This document shows, one piece after another, positions 18,663-28,171 of a stretch of 64,000 bases of DNA (the stretch's first letter is position 1; the number at the start of each line of letters is the position of its first letter). The position numbers were made by a program, and so were the translations under genes. The stretch is from Deltaproteobacteria bacterium (GTDB taxonomy: Bacteria > Myxococcota_A > Polyangia > GCA-2747355 > JADLHG01): assembly GCA_020848905.1 (NCBI GenBank), contig JADLHG010000051.1, positions 1-64,000 on the forward strand, written 5' to 3'. Under the pieces are notes generated by a model that saw only the letters and a list, made by a program, of their open reading frames with translations, was not told where the DNA came from and did no database searches.

Positions 18663-19009
18663 AGGCGCCACTCCTCGCCTCTCTTGTGAGACCCGGTGGT
18701 TGCGCTGGCCGTACCACGCGCTCCGGCCTCGGCCGGTCATTGAGATCCGATGTGCCTGTCTCATTTCCGGCGGGTGCAAGCGACGAACGGTTCAACGCGG
18801 AGGCGGCGCCTCGGGGTTTGCTCCTCGGGAGCGTGGCTGCGAATTCAAGGCGACGGGATCACGCTGGAAAGGAGGGGCCGCCTTGACCCGCGCGCGCCGC
18901 AGGGTTAACTTTTGGCGTTTTTTGCGGAATTTTGTCCGCGCCCAGCGCGGTACTCTAGGCGCCACTCTCGTCAACGTGTGGCGGCCGGCGCACGGTTGAG
19001 GTCGCGAGC
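18663..19009. other. Divergent intergenic region, no gene
   Basis: Non-coding gap between the CAP gene and the response-regulator gene. A T-rich patch (18906-18935, TTAACTTTTGGCGTTTTTTGCGG) stands out against GC-rich surroundings and may hold the promoter for the gene at 19010. No RNA gene or repeat recognised. Confidence 0.4.
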
Positions 19010-21832
19010 TTGGGCAAACCCACCATACTGCTCGTCGACGGGGACGCGCGCAACCGCCGCGTGCTCGAGGTCAGTCTGCGCAAAGCCGGCTTCCTCGTCA
19101 CCTCGGCGGGAAGCGGCCCGGAAGCGCTCGAGACGCTCGAGCTCGCGGAGCCCGACCTCATCATCTCGGATACCGACCTGCCCGGGCTGGACGGCTTCGG
19201 CCTCTGCGAGCGGCTCAAGCAGGATAAGCGCTGGGCACACATCCCGCTCTTCATCCTGACCAACCGTCGTTCGGTAGAGGACAAGATCCGCGGGCTCGAG
19301 CTGGGCGTCGAGGAGTACCTCTTCAAGCCGATCTTCATCAAAGAGATCGTCATCCGCATCAAGATGCTCCTGCAGCGCCGCCAACGAGAGACCATCTCGG
19401 CGCGCGACGGACGCACGACCTTCAGCGGCGACCTCTCGGACATGGCGGTCGTGGACCTCATCCAGACGCTCGAGCTCGGGCGCAAGTCCGGAATCATCCA
19501 CTTCCGCAACGAAGCCGGTCGCCGCGGCGCGATCTACTTCCGCGGCGGCAAGGTGATCGACGCCGAGCTCGGACTCCTTCAGGGAGAGGCCGCGGTCTAC
19601 CGCCTGCTCATCTGGAACGACGGCCAGTTCCAGGTGGAGTTCAAGACCATCCGCCGCAAGGAGGCCATCCAGCAGTCGAACCAGGTGCTGCTGATGGAAG
19701 GGATGCGGCGCGTGGACGAGTGGGGACGCCTGCTCGAGCAGCTACCGCGCCTGGAGTCGGTCTTCGAGGTCGATTTCGTGCAGCTCGCCGACCGACTGGG
19801 AGAGATCCCCGACGAGGTGAACGCCGTGATCCGGCTCTTCGACGGGCGCCGGAGCCTGCTCCAGGTGGTCGACGACAGTCCCTTCGGTGACCTCGAGGCG
19901 CTCGGCATCGTGAGCAAGCTCTACTTCGAAGGGCTGATCTACGACGTGGCGGGGGCCCCCACGCGCCCCGACGTGGCGATGGCCGAGCCCTGGTACCGCG
20001 TCGCCACGCCGGCCGCGGGAGACGGAGACGACGAGGACGACGAGGGCTTTCCCCCGGAGGAGGGGAGCGCCGATGCCTTCGCGCGCGCGCTGCAGCGCGA
20101 GGCCGCCCGCCCCTCGTCTCCCGACGGGACCGACCTGGCCACGACGCTGCCCGGGTTCGAGCCGGCCGGCCCCCCGGGCCCGCGAGAGGAGACGAACGGC
20201 GGGTCGGGCCTGCAGGCCAGCGTGAACGGTCGCGCGGTGGTCGGCAAGGTCCCCGTCGTGAGCGTCGCGATGGGCGCGGCCTCGCGGCGGCCCACGCAGA
20301 GGATGCACTCGCAGGTCTCGCCACTTCCCACGAGCGACGATGCGCCCCGGGCCTCGTTGGCTTCCCCGTTCCCGGGGGACGACGACCGTTCCTCCGTGAG
20401 CGGCGAGACCGGAAGCCTCTCCACGACGGTGGTGCGTGGCGGCGCAGCCTCCCGTTTCGTCGACGAGGACCTCGGAACGTCGCGCTCGTCTCTCTCCGTG
20501 GCGAGCACCGCGGCCCTCGAGAACGCCGCGCGGCCCGACGAGAATGAGCAGGGCCCGCCGCGGCCGAGCGCGGCCGTCGACGAGCCCGAACCCCCGGAGG
20601 CCGAACTCGAGTTCGTCCCGGCCGCCGCGTCCGGCGAAGCCGCGCCCGAGGAGGCCAAGACTCAAGCCCAGCCGAGCCGGGCCGAGGCCGAGCTGGACGC
20701 GTGGCTCGCCGAGCCCCCGAAGGCCAAGGGACAGGAGCCGGCGGCGGACGCTTCGACGGGCACGGAACGGGAGTGGACCGGGGGGCACGTCATCCCCTTC
20801 CCCGCTCCGCAGGCAGCCTCGGCAGCCAGTAGCCCGCCACCGCGCGAGGTGCCCGCTCCCGCGGCCGTTCCTCCCGCGCCCCCTACCCCTCCCGAGGTCC
20901 CTGCCCGCCCGGTCGAGGCCACGCACGCGGCCGTGGAACGCGCCGCCGCCGAGTCCTCTCGTCGCGCCGGAAAAGGAAGCAGCAGCGAAGCGTCCATCGA
21001 CGTGCGAGACGAGGAGTTCTTCGCCTCGGAGTACCAGGTCGACGGGCTCACCGAGGACCACGACCACGTCGGGCCTCACCGGCCTGGCCACGCCCGCCGC
21101 TGGGTGGCCGTGGGGGCCGTGCTCGTGGCCGGCTTCGCGGGGCTCGTCTATTACGTCAACAGCCGCACGCCCGCACCCCCTCCGGGTCCGGCGCGCGCAT
21201 TTCTCATCGCGCGCGACGCCGCACCGCGAACCTCCTCCCCGAAGCTCGCCTCCGCCTCCGCGCGGAGCGACCGCGGCCTCTCGCCAGCCGGTGGCGACGC
21301 CCGCTCCCTGGCCGTCGCGCCCGCGAGCGACGCGCGCCCTGCCGAAGCTCCGACCTCGGCCCCCACCGCTGCGCCCTCCTCGCAGGCCGTGGCTGCCGCC
21401 CCCGCGACGCGCGACGCGGCCGTCCCGAACCCCGGGAAGGCCGGGCCCGCCCCGGTGGAGGGCAGCAGCGACGGAGCCTCGACCTACGACGCGCTCCTCG
21501 CGCAGGCCCAGGCCGCCCTGAAGAAGCGCCGGTTGACCCAGGCGCAGAAGCTCCTCTCCCAGGCCGTCGCCGAAAACGCACGCGGCTGGGAAGCGCTGCA
21601 GGAACTCGCGCTGCTCGCGCTCGACCGTGGGCAGCTCAAGGCCGCACTCGAGCTGGCCCGACGGACCGAGGCTGTCCGGCCAGAGGCCCCCTACGCCCAG
21701 CTCGTGATCGGCTCGGTCCTGCAGGAGCAGGGCAAGCCCGCCGAGGCCCGCACGGCCTACGAACGCTTCCTCTCCCTCTGCCCGGATTGCCGACACGCGG
21801 GCGAGATTCGGGCTTTCCTCAAGGGGCGCTAG
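19010..21832 (+). CDS. Response regulator receiver-DUF4388 (PATAN)-TPR membrane protein
   Basis: Protein of 940 residues starting with TTG (GAGG about 8 bases upstream). Residues 1-120 are a receiver domain: VDGD acidic pair, phosphoacceptor Asp54 in IISDTDLPGLDG, and the Lys of LFKP. Residues about 135-240 match DUF4388/PATAN (FSGDLSDMAVVDLIQTLELGRKSG), a domain found in myxobacterial signalling proteins. A long Pro/Ala-rich linker of about 350 residues follows, one membrane helix (WVAVGAVLVAGFAGLVYYV, about residue 700), another low-complexity linker and C-terminal TPRs. A receiver attached through a linker to a membrane anchor suggests a scaffold for signalling or motility rather than a DNA-binding regulator. 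Confidence 0.75.
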   Translation: MGKPTILLVDGDARNRRVLEVSLRKAGFLVTSAGSGPEALETLELAEPDLIISDTDLPGLDGFGLCERLKQDKRWAHIPLFILTNRRSVEDKIRGLELGVEEYLFKPIFIKEIVIRIKMLLQRRQRETISARDGRTTFSGDLSDMAVVDLIQTLELGRKSGIIHFRNEAGRRGAIYFRGGKVIDAELGLLQGEAAVYRLLIWNDGQFQVEFKTIRRKEAIQQSNQVLLMEGMRRVDEWGRLLEQLPRLESVFEVDFVQLADRLGEIPDEVNAVIRLFDGRRSLLQVVDDSPFGDLEALGIVSKLYFEGLIYDVAGAPTRPDVAMAEPWYRVATPAAGDGDDEDDEGFPPEEGSADAFARALQREAARPSSPDGTDLATTLPGFEPAGPPGPREETNGGSGLQASVNGRAVVGKVPVVSVAMGAASRRPTQRMHSQVSPLPTSDDAPRASLASPFPGDDDRSSVSGETGSLSTTVVRGGAASRFVDEDLGTSRSSLSVASTAALENAARPDENEQGPPRPSAAVDEPEPPEAELEFVPAAASGEAAPEEAKTQAQPSRAEAELDAWLAEPPKAKGQEPAADASTGTEREWTGGHVIPFPAPQAASAASSPPPREVPAPAAVPPAPPTPPEVPARPVEATHAAVERAAAESSRRAGKGSSSEASIDVRDEEFFASEYQVDGLTEDHDHVGPHRPGHARRWVAVGAVLVAGFAGLVYYVNSRTPAPPPGPARAFLIARDAAPRTSSPKLASASARSDRGLSPAGGDARSLAVAPASDARPAEAPTSAPTAAPSSQAVAAAPATRDAAVPNPGKAGPAPVEGSSDGASTYDALLAQAQAALKKRRLTQAQKLLSQAVAENARGWEALQELALLALDRGQLKAALELARRTEAVRPEAPYAQLVIGSVLQEQGKPAEARTAYERFLSLCPDCRHAGEIRAFLKGR

Positions 21833-21856
21833 ATTCTAGATGTATCGTTCTAGTAT

Positions 21857-22900
21857 ATGTCGACGCACCGCGCCGTGAGAATTCTCGGCCTCGAGTCCTC
21901 CTGCGACGAGACCGCGGCGGCGGTGGTGGAGAACACCTGGACCATCCGGTCGAACGTGGTGGCCTCCCAGATCGCCGTGCACCGCCCCTTCGGCGGGGTG
22001 GTCCCCGAGCTGGCCGCGCGGCAGCATCTGCGGGCCATTGTCCCCGTCATAGAACAGGCGCTCGCCAACGCCGGGACGACCCTCCGCGAGCTGGATGGTC
22101 TCGCCGTCACGTACGGTCCGGGCCTGGTCGGGGCCCTGCTCGTGGGCGTCCAGGCCGCCAAGGGCCTCGCCTACGCCACGGGACTGCCGCTCGTCGGCGT
22201 GAACCACCTCGAGGGGCACCTCTGCTCGGCGCGCCTGCTGGCGAGCTCTCCGGACCCGCAGCGCTCCGAGACGCCCCTTCCGGAGCGGCACGTGGCGCTG
22301 CTGGTCTCGGGCGGCCACACCGCCCTCATCCTGGTCGAGGGCTTCGGCCGCTATCGACTGCTCGGAGCGTCGCGCGACGACGCCGCCGGCGAAGCCTTCG
22401 ACAAGGTGGCCAAGCTGCTCGGGCTCGGCTACCCCGGAGGCCCGGTGGTCGAGCGCACGGGCGCCACGGGAGACCCGGAGGCCGTCGCCTTTCCGCGCGC
22501 GCTCCCGGGCCGCGAAGAGCTCGACTTCTCGTTCAGTGGGCTCAAGACCTCCGTGGCCAATCACCTGCGGCGGACCGGGCCGCCCGAGGGTCCGGCGCTC
22601 GCCGACCTCTGCGCCAGCTTTCAGCGCGCGGTGAGCGACGTGCTGGTCCGCAAGGCCCGACGCGCGGTAGCCCGCACGCAGTCCACCGCCCTCGTCGCCG
22701 CGGGGGGCGTGCTGGCCAACCAGGCCGTGCGCGCCGCGCTCTCTCAGGCCGCGGCCGAGGATGGCTTCCAGCTCCATGTCCCTGCCATCGCGCTCTGCAC
22801 CGACAACGCCGCGATGATCGCCGCGGCGGGCTCGCTCCGCCTCGCGGCCGGCGAGCGGGCCGGCCTGGAACTCAACGCGGTGGCGCGCCTCCCCCTGTGA
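21857..22900 (+). CDS. tsaD: tRNA N6-adenosine threonylcarbamoyltransferase TsaD
   Basis: Protein of 347 residues, normal for the family. ILGLESSCDETAAAVV opens the ASKHA ATPase fold; VNHLEGHLCSARL contains the two metal-binding histidines; ALLVSGGHTALI and LDFSFSGLKT are also diagnostic. TsaD, with TsaB and TsaE, transfers the threonylcarbamoyl group to A37 of ANN-decoding tRNAs. The ATG at 21857 lacks a clear ribosome site; it is 24 bases after the previous stop, in a locally AT-rich spacer. TsaB/E/C are not in the window. Confidence 0.93.
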   Translation: MSTHRAVRILGLESSCDETAAAVVENTWTIRSNVVASQIAVHRPFGGVVPELAARQHLRAIVPVIEQALANAGTTLRELDGLAVTYGPGLVGALLVGVQAAKGLAYATGLPLVGVNHLEGHLCSARLLASSPDPQRSETPLPERHVALLVSGGHTALILVEGFGRYRLLGASRDDAAGEAFDKVAKLLGLGYPGGPVVERTGATGDPEAVAFPRALPGREELDFSFSGLKTSVANHLRRTGPPEGPALADLCASFQRAVSDVLVRKARRAVARTQSTALVAAGGVLANQAVRAALSQAAAEDGFQLHVPAIALCTDNAAMIAAAGSLRLAAGERAGLELNAVARLPL

Positions 22901-22937
22901 CAGAGGTTGCCGTGCCGGGCGAGCGCCCCGCCGGGGC

Positions 22938-23573
22938 TTACCCCTCGAGCACGGCCGTGCGATAGCGCGCCAGGAGCCGCGGCGTGCCATCCTCGAGCGC
23001 GTATTGGACGCTGCACTCTAATACTGCTCCGGCGGGCAGCTCGGCCGCGCCGGGCAGGGCTTCGGCTCGGGCGACGAACACCAGCACCGCGCCCCCCGCC
23101 CGCACGAGCGCGCCTCCTCTCCGCAACCACTCCGCCGGGGCGAAGGTGGCCCGCGACCAGACCACCTCCTGCAGCGGCAGGGAGAGCTCCTCCAAGCGTC
23201 GCCCTTCGAGTCGGACCGCGCGTCCGGTGGCCTGCATCGCCGCGCGCAGGAAGCTGCACCGCTTCTGATTCGGCTCGACGAGCGTCACCTCGAGCTGCGG
23301 GCGGAGCAGCGCCGCGAGAAAACCGGGGAGGCCCGCCCCCGCGCCGATGTCGGCCACCGCGCCTCGCTCCGGCAGCAGGGCCGCGAGCTGCAGGGCGTCC
23401 GGCAGGTGCCGCGCGATCACCGCGCCGGCGTCCTCCCTTCCGGTCAGCCGGATGCGCGCCCCCCAGCGCTCGAGGAGACCGAGGTATTGGAGCAGTTGTT
23501 CTACTTGCTGCGGCGCCAGCTCGGCCTGGGCCCGGGCAGCCTCTCGTGCGATGCGCTCTCTCGGCTCGGACAT
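22938..23573 (-). CDS. rsmG: 16S rRNA (guanine527-N7)-methyltransferase RsmG
   Basis: Protein of 211 residues. VADIGAGAGLPGF is the SAM-binding motif, followed by LVEPNQKRCSFLR and VVWSRATF, all typical of RsmG (GidB). AAGGAG is 4 bases before the ATG at 23573. In many bacteria rsmG is followed by parA-parB near the origin; here it converges with tsaD and no parAB follows, but a perfect parS site lies 17 bases upstream of its start. Confidence 0.88.
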   Translation of the reverse strand: MSEPRERIAREAARAQAELAPQQVEQLLQYLGLLERWGARIRLTGREDAGAVIARHLPDALQLAALLPERGAVADIGAGAGLPGFLAALLRPQLEVTLVEPNQKRCSFLRAAMQATGRAVRLEGRRLEELSLPLQEVVWSRATFAPAEWLRRGGALVRAGGAVLVFVARAEALPGAAELPAGAVLECSVQYALEDGTPRLLARYRTAVLEG

Positions 23574-23589
23574 GCTCTCCTTATAGTCC

Positions 23590-23605
23590 TGTTTCACGTG
23601 AAACA
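23590..23605. promoter_or_regulatory. parS site 1
   Basis: TGTTTCACGTGAAACA, the exact 16-bp palindromic ParB-binding consensus. It lies in the divergent gap between rsmG and the kinase gene, about 12.5 kb from the proposed oriC. Confidence 0.95.
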
Positions 23606-23707
23606 AATCCCCCTCTCCCGCGACGTTTCTTGCCCGACGTTCCGCGCGCGGTACGCTCGAGTGCGCTCCTCCCGGCGAGGCCGGACTAACCCCCCCAACG
23701 GTGCGAC

Positions 23708-24784
23708 ATGGCCTATACCCCCGAACAGCTCCTCGACCTGCTCCGCCCGCTCGCCCACCCGTGGCTGGGCGATGGCCCCCTGTCACTCGCGCGTCTCGGG
23801 GGCGACGCCTCGAGCCGCGTCTACCATCGCCTCCGCGGAGGTGCGGCCTCCCTGATCGTGATGGAGCTCGGCCCCGACCCGCTGCGCTGCGAAGAGTTCG
23901 TCGAGGGCGAGGCCCCCACGGTTCTTCCCTTCTTCGAGATCCACGGCTACCTGGCCGCGGGAGGCGTTCCCGTCCCCGCGCTCCACGGCTACCTGCCGGA
24001 AGCAGGGCTGCTGCTGCTCGAGGACCTGGGCGACCAGACCTTCGAGTCGGTCGTGCTGCCACTCTCCGGCAGGGCGCGCCAGCCGCACTACGAGGCCGCC
24101 ATCGGGACGCTCTGCGAGCTCCAGCGCTACACCCGCCGCTCACCGGGCACCTGCATCGCCTTCCGTAGGCAGCTCAGCCCAGCTGTCCTGCGGACCGAGC
24201 TCGACCACTTCCGCGAGTGGCTGCTCGAGGTCGAGCGCGGCGTCCACCTCCCATCTGGCCCCCGCCGCGAGCTCGACCACCACTTCGCGGCGCTGGCGCA
24301 GGCCCTGGCCGAGCTCCCCCAGGTGTTCGTGCACCGGGACTACCAGAGCCGGAACTTGATGGTGCCGCTCTCCGACCGGGCTCTCCCGCTGCGCGTCCTC
24401 GACTTCCAGGACGCCCTGCTCGGCCCGTGCCCCTACGACCTCGTGGCACTCCTGCGGGACTCGTACGTGGACCTCGGGGTAGCCCTGGTGGAGGAGCTCC
24501 TGCGCTACTACCTGGCCCAGGGAGAGCCCGCCCTGCCGGCCGCGGACTTCGAGCGCGCCTTCTGGCTCCAGACGGTGCAGCGCAAGCTCAAGGACGCCGG
24601 CCGCTTCGTCTACCTCCATCGCGCGAAGGGCAACGCGGGCTTTCTGCCGCACATCCCGCGCAGCCTGAAGTACGTGGCGGAGGCCTTCGACCACCTGCCG
24701 GAGCTTGTCCCGCTTCGCGCCCTCCTCTCGCCCCACCTGCCGGAGCTCGCCGAGCCAGCCGCCCGGGCCAAGTGTTTCACGTGA
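23708..24784 (+). CDS. AmgK-like amino sugar kinase (aminoglycoside phosphotransferase fold)
   Basis: Protein of 358 residues. The kinase catalytic loop is VFVHRDYQSRNLMV (His-Arg-Asp ... Asn), followed by VLDFQDALLGPCPYDLVAL with the metal-binding Asp, as in AmgK (COG3178), the N-acetylmuramate/N-acetylglucosamine 1-kinase of peptidoglycan recycling. LGGDASSRVYHR forms the glycine-rich loop. AmgK is normally followed by the nucleotidyltransferase MurU, which is absent here. Its last five codons and TGA stop lie in parS site 2, so selection on the C-terminus and the ParB site overlaps. Confidence 0.7.
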   Translation: MAYTPEQLLDLLRPLAHPWLGDGPLSLARLGGDASSRVYHRLRGGAASLIVMELGPDPLRCEEFVEGEAPTVLPFFEIHGYLAAGGVPVPALHGYLPEAGLLLLEDLGDQTFESVVLPLSGRARQPHYEAAIGTLCELQRYTRRSPGTCIAFRRQLSPAVLRTELDHFREWLLEVERGVHLPSGPRRELDHHFAALAQALAELPQVFVHRDYQSRNLMVPLSDRALPLRVLDFQDALLGPCPYDLVALLRDSYVDLGVALVEELLRYYLAQGEPALPAADFERAFWLQTVQRKLKDAGRFVYLHRAKGNAGFLPHIPRSLKYVAEAFDHLPELVPLRALLSPHLPELAEPAARAKCFT

Positions 24785-24788
24785 AACA
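24773..24788. promoter_or_regulatory. parS site 2, overlapping the kinase stop codon
   Basis: A second exact TGTTTCACGTGAAACA, 1.18 kb from site 1. Read in the kinase frame it encodes Cys-Phe-Thr-stop, so the palindrome itself supplies the termination codon. Confidence 0.95.
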
Positions 24789-24867
24789 CTGCTGAAGGTC
24801 GAGCTGAGAGGGGGACGAAGGAGTTCTTGCCGACTCCGAGAGTTCGGATCAGCGCCCGGCCGGCGCG

Positions 24868-25455
24868 CTACCTGCCGAGGAGAGCGGCGTGAGCCTGGCT
24901 CACCACCTTGTCCACCGCCGGCGTGAGCTTGCGGCCGTTGTCGAGGTGGCGTCGGACCGCCGCGGCGGGCACGTCCAGCACGGCCAGGGTCACCCGCTCC
25001 ACCCCGTCGTCCGTGGCCCTTCCGAAGCGCCGCTTGGCGAACGCCTTCAGTCCCTCGGCCAGCTGCCGGTCTCCCTGCTCCGCCCGCTCGGCCAGCGCCT
25101 CGGGCCACTCCCCCTCGGTCAGGCTCTTTCGCGGATGCAGCAGGAGCACCCGCGCTTCCACCGGGTAGAGCCGCGCCCAGTGCACCGTGTAGAGCGCCGC
25201 CCCGAGGCCTGCCGCGTCCGCGTCCTCCCCGGCCAGGAGCTCGAGGAAGCCCGCCCGGAAGATGTCCGCCGCCCAGAGCCACGCCTCGGCCAGCAGGGCG
25301 TCGCGCGAAGCGAAGCGGTGGTAGATCGATCCCACGGGGGCACCCACGCGCCCTGCGATGGCGCCGATCGTGGCAGCCGTCGGCCCGTGATCGGCGACGA
25401 GATGCAGAGCGGCCTGGATGAGCTGATCGTGCGAGAACTGTGAAGGTCTAGGCAT
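24868..25455 (-). CDS. TetR-family transcriptional regulator
   Basis: Protein of 195 residues. The N-terminal helix-turn-helix is AALHLVADHGPTAATIGAIAGRVGAPVGSIYHRFASRDALLAEAW, of normal TetR layout (given here as boundaries of residues 14-58 with key GSIYHRF). The C-terminal ligand domain is not further recognised. A second ATG 18 bases upstream (25473) is possible. It diverges from bioF-bioA-bioD, so repression of the biotin genes, as by actinobacterial BioQ, is one idea; control of its own gene is as likely. An AT-rich 20-base stretch upstream holds TATAAT and an inverted repeat. Confidence 0.8.
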   Translation of the reverse strand: MPRPSQFSHDQLIQAALHLVADHGPTAATIGAIAGRVGAPVGSIYHRFASRDALLAEAWLWAADIFRAGFLELLAGEDADAAGLGAALYTVHWARLYPVEARVLLLHPRKSLTEGEWPEALAERAEQGDRQLAEGLKAFAKRRFGRATDDGVERVTLAVLDVPAAAVRRHLDNGRKLTPAVDKVVSQAHAALLGR

Positions 25456-25464
25456 GGCAAAGAA

Positions 25465-25482
25465 AATAGCCATTCTATTATA
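25465..25482 (-). promoter_or_regulatory. Possible TetR autoregulatory site
   Basis: AATAG-CCATT-CTATT (25465-25479) is a 5-bp inverted repeat overlapping a perfect TATAAT (25477-25482, minus strand) in front of the TetR gene. The overlap suggests an operator; the repeat is short. Confidence 0.35.
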
Positions 25483-25646
25483 AAATGCAAGCGCGCCGTG
25501 GACCTCTCCTGCGCCTCGTTTTCCGTCGAGCAGCCTCGCCCCGCAGCGCGATCCTCCCTCGCCATTTGACTTCCTTTCCCCCTCCCGTAGTACTTTGGGC
25601 CGAGGCCGCGCCCCGTCGGCCGCCACGTCCGCGTAGAGAAGGAACG

Positions 25647-26822
25647 ATGCTCGATCCACTGACCCCCACGCGTGTCCCCATCGAAGCCGCCCTCGCCGAG
25701 GAGCTCCACCGCCTCGAGGAGCGCGGCCTCCGCCGTTCCCTCGCGGGGCCCCTCCCCGCCGAGACGATCAACTTCAGCAGCAACGACTACCTCGGGCTCG
25801 CCACCCATCCGGCGCTCTCCGACGCCGCCTGCCACGCCCTGCGCACCACCACCGGCGCCGGCAGCGCGCGCCTCATCGGCGGCGACCTGGCGGAGCACCG
25901 GGCTCTCGAAGACCGCGTGGCCGAGTACAAGAACACGGAGCGCGCACTCCTCTTCTCCACCGGCTACCAGGCGAACCTCGGCGTGCTCACGGCCCTGCTC
26001 TCCCCGGGCGATGCGGTCTATTCCGACGCGCTGAACCACGCCAGCCTGATCGACGGCTGCCGGCTGAGCCGCGCCGCCATCCACGTCTTCCCCCACGCCG
26101 ACCCGGACGCGCTCGGCCGCCTGCTCGCCGAGGGCTCGCGCTATCGCCGCCGCCTGGTGGTCACCGATTCGGTCTTCGGCATGGACGGTGACCGCGCGCC
26201 GCTCGCCGCCCTGGCTCGCCTGGCCCGTCACCACGACGCGATCCTCGTCGTGGACGAGGCGCACGCGACCGGCGTCTGCGGCCCTCACGGCAGCGGCGCG
26301 GTGGCCGAGGCGGGCATCGCACCGGATGTGCAGATCGCCACCTTCGGCAAGGCGCTTGGCTGCTTCGGCGCCGCGGCCCTCGGCAGTCGCGTGCTCATCG
26401 ACTACCTGACGAACCGCGCACGCAGCTTCGTCTTCACCACCGCGCTCCCGCCGGCCATCTGCGCCGCGGCCCGTGCAGCCCTCGATGTCGCGGCCTCCGC
26501 CGAAGGTGACCGCCTGCGCGAGCGCGTGCAGCGGAACCTGGCTCTGCTGCACGCGGGGCTCGCCCGCCTGGGACGCGACGGGGTCCCCACGGGTCTGCCC
26601 ATCGTCCCCCTGCACCTCGGCTCCCCCGAGGCAGCCCTCGCCGCCTCCGCCGCCCTATTAGAACGAGGGTTCTTCGTCCAGGCCATTCGACCGCCCACCG
26701 TCCCCCCGGGGACCAGCCGGCTGCGCATCTCGCTCAGCGCACGCCACGAACCCGAGCAGCTCCAGCGCCTCCTCTCCGCCCTCGCCGAGGTGTTGCCGCC
26801 GCCCCGAAAGGACCTGCCGTGA
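25647..26822 (+). CDS. bioF: 8-amino-7-oxononanoate synthase BioF
   Basis: Protein of 391 residues. This PLP enzyme condenses pimeloyl-ACP/CoA with alanine, the first committed step of biotin synthesis. [46 protein letters not shown] and [11 protein letters not shown] are family motifs; Lys235 is the PLP lysine. GAAGGAACG precedes the ATG at 25647. The stop overlaps the GTG start of bioA (GTGA), so the two are translationally coupled. Confidence 0.93.
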   Translation: MLDPLTPTRVPIEAALAEELHRLEERGLRRSLAGPLPAETINFSSNDYLGLATHPALSDAACHALRTTTGAGSARLIGGDLAEHRALEDRVAEYKNTERALLFSTGYQANLGVLTALLSPGDAVYSDALNHASLIDGCRLSRAAIHVFPHADPDALGRLLAEGSRYRRRLVVTDSVFGMDGDRAPLAALARLARHHDAILVVDEAHATGVCGPHGSGAVAEAGIAPDVQIATFGKALGCFGAAALGSRVLIDYLTNRARSFVFTTALPPAICAAARAALDVAASAEGDRLRERVQRNLALLHAGLARLGRDGVPTGLPIVPLHLGSPEAALAASAALLERGFFVQAIRPPTVPPGTSRLRISLSARHEPEQLQRLLSALAEVLPPPRKDLP

Positions 26823-28168
26823 ACCTCGCCGACAAGGACCACCGCCACCTCTGGCACCCCTTCACCCAGATGCAGAGCTGGGGGGGCACTCCGCCGCTGA
26901 TCATCGAGCGCGGCGAGGGCTGCTACCTGATCGATATAGAGGGGCGCCACTATTTGGACGGCGTCTCGTCGCTCTGGGTCACGGTTCACGGCCACCGCTG
27001 CGCCGAGATCGACGAGGCCGTGCGCGCGCAGCTCGGGCGGATGGCGCACTCCACCCTGCTCGGGCTGTCGCACCCGCCCGCCATCGAGCTCGCCGCCGAG
27101 CTGGCCTCGCTCGCCCCGGAGGGGCTGACCCGCGTCTTCTACTCCGACAGCGGCTCCACGGCGGTCGAGGTGGCGCTCAAGATGGCCTTCCAGTACTGGC
27201 AGCTCCGCGGCCGGCCGGCCAAGCGCCACTTCATCGCGCTGCGCGAGGCCTACCATGGCGACACGCTCGGAGCGGTCAGCGTGGGCGGCATCGAGCTCTT
27301 CCATCGCATCTTCCACCCGCTGCTCTTCGACGTGCTGCGGGTAGCCGCGCCCCACGCGTACCGCTGCGCCGCCGAGCCCTCCGGCCACGGGCCCGAAGCC
27401 TGTGCCGCCCACTGCCTCGCCGAGCTCGCCGAGCTGCTCGCGGCCCGCTCACCGGACCTAGCGGCCCTCATTCTCGAACCGCGCGTCCAGGGGGCGGCCG
27501 GGATGCTCGTGCACCCTCCCGGCTACCTGGCGGAGGTCGCGCGCCTCTGTCGCGCGCACCAGGTGCTGCTCATCTGCGACGAGGTCGCGACCGGCTTCGG
27601 TCGCACCGGCCCCATGTTTTCCTGCCAGGCCGAGGACGTCCGCCCCGACCTCCTCGCCCTGGCGAAGGGGCTGACGGGGGGCTACCTCCCGCTTGCCGCC
27701 ACCCTGGCCACCGAGGAGATCTACGAGGCCTTCCTGGGGGAAAAAGAACGAACGTTCTTTCACGGGCACACCTATACCGGAAACCCGCTGGCCTGCGTCG
27801 CCGCCCTGGCCTCGCTCCAGCGGATGCGCGACCGGCAGCTCCTCCCCTGGGCGGAGGCGCGCGCCGTGACCCTCTCCCGCCTGCTCGCCGAGCAGCTCGC
27901 GTCCCACCCCGCGGTGGGCCAGATCCGGCAGCTCGGCCTGATGGTCGGCGTCGAGCTCGTGGCGGACCGAGCCTCCCGGCGCCCCTATCCCCCTGCCCTG
28001 GCCCTCGGCGCGCGAGTCTGCCAGGCGGCCCGCGCCCACGGCGTCCTCCTACGCCCGCTCGGCGACGTGCTGGTGCTGATGCCCCCGCTGGCCATCACCG
28101 ACGACCAGCTCGGCCACCTGGTCTCGGCCGCCCGCCAGGCCCTCGACGCGGTCCTCAGCGGGTTATAG
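26819..28168 (+). CDS. bioA: Adenosylmethionine-8-amino-7-oxononanoate aminotransferase BioA
   Basis: Protein of 449 residues, GTG start. It transfers an amino group from S-adenosylmethionine to 8-amino-7-oxononanoate. [10 protein letters not shown] at the N-terminus is the BioA signature distinguishing it from other class III aminotransferases; [31 protein letters not shown] and [17 protein letters not shown] (Lys283, PLP) follow. It overlaps bioF by 4 bases and bioD starts 3 bases after its stop. Confidence 0.94.
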   Translation: MNLADKDHRHLWHPFTQMQSWGGTPPLIIERGEGCYLIDIEGRHYLDGVSSLWVTVHGHRCAEIDEAVRAQLGRMAHSTLLGLSHPPAIELAAELASLAPEGLTRVFYSDSGSTAVEVALKMAFQYWQLRGRPAKRHFIALREAYHGDTLGAVSVGGIELFHRIFHPLLFDVLRVAAPHAYRCAAEPSGHGPEACAAHCLAELAELLAARSPDLAALILEPRVQGAAGMLVHPPGYLAEVARLCRAHQVLLICDEVATGFGRTGPMFSCQAEDVRPDLLALAKGLTGGYLPLAATLATEEIYEAFLGEKERTFFHGHTYTGNPLACVAALASLQRMRDRQLLPWAEARAVTLSRLLAEQLASHPAVGQIRQLGLMVGVELVADRASRRPYPPALALGARVCQAARAHGVLLRPLGDVLVLMPPLAITDDQLGHLVSAARQALDAVLSGL

Positions 28169-28171
28169 ATC

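Noticed and set aside
18906-18925. TTTTGGCGTTTTTTGCGG as a sigma-54 promoter
   Set aside because: The GG and GC are 8 bases apart, which does not fit the -24/-12 rule.
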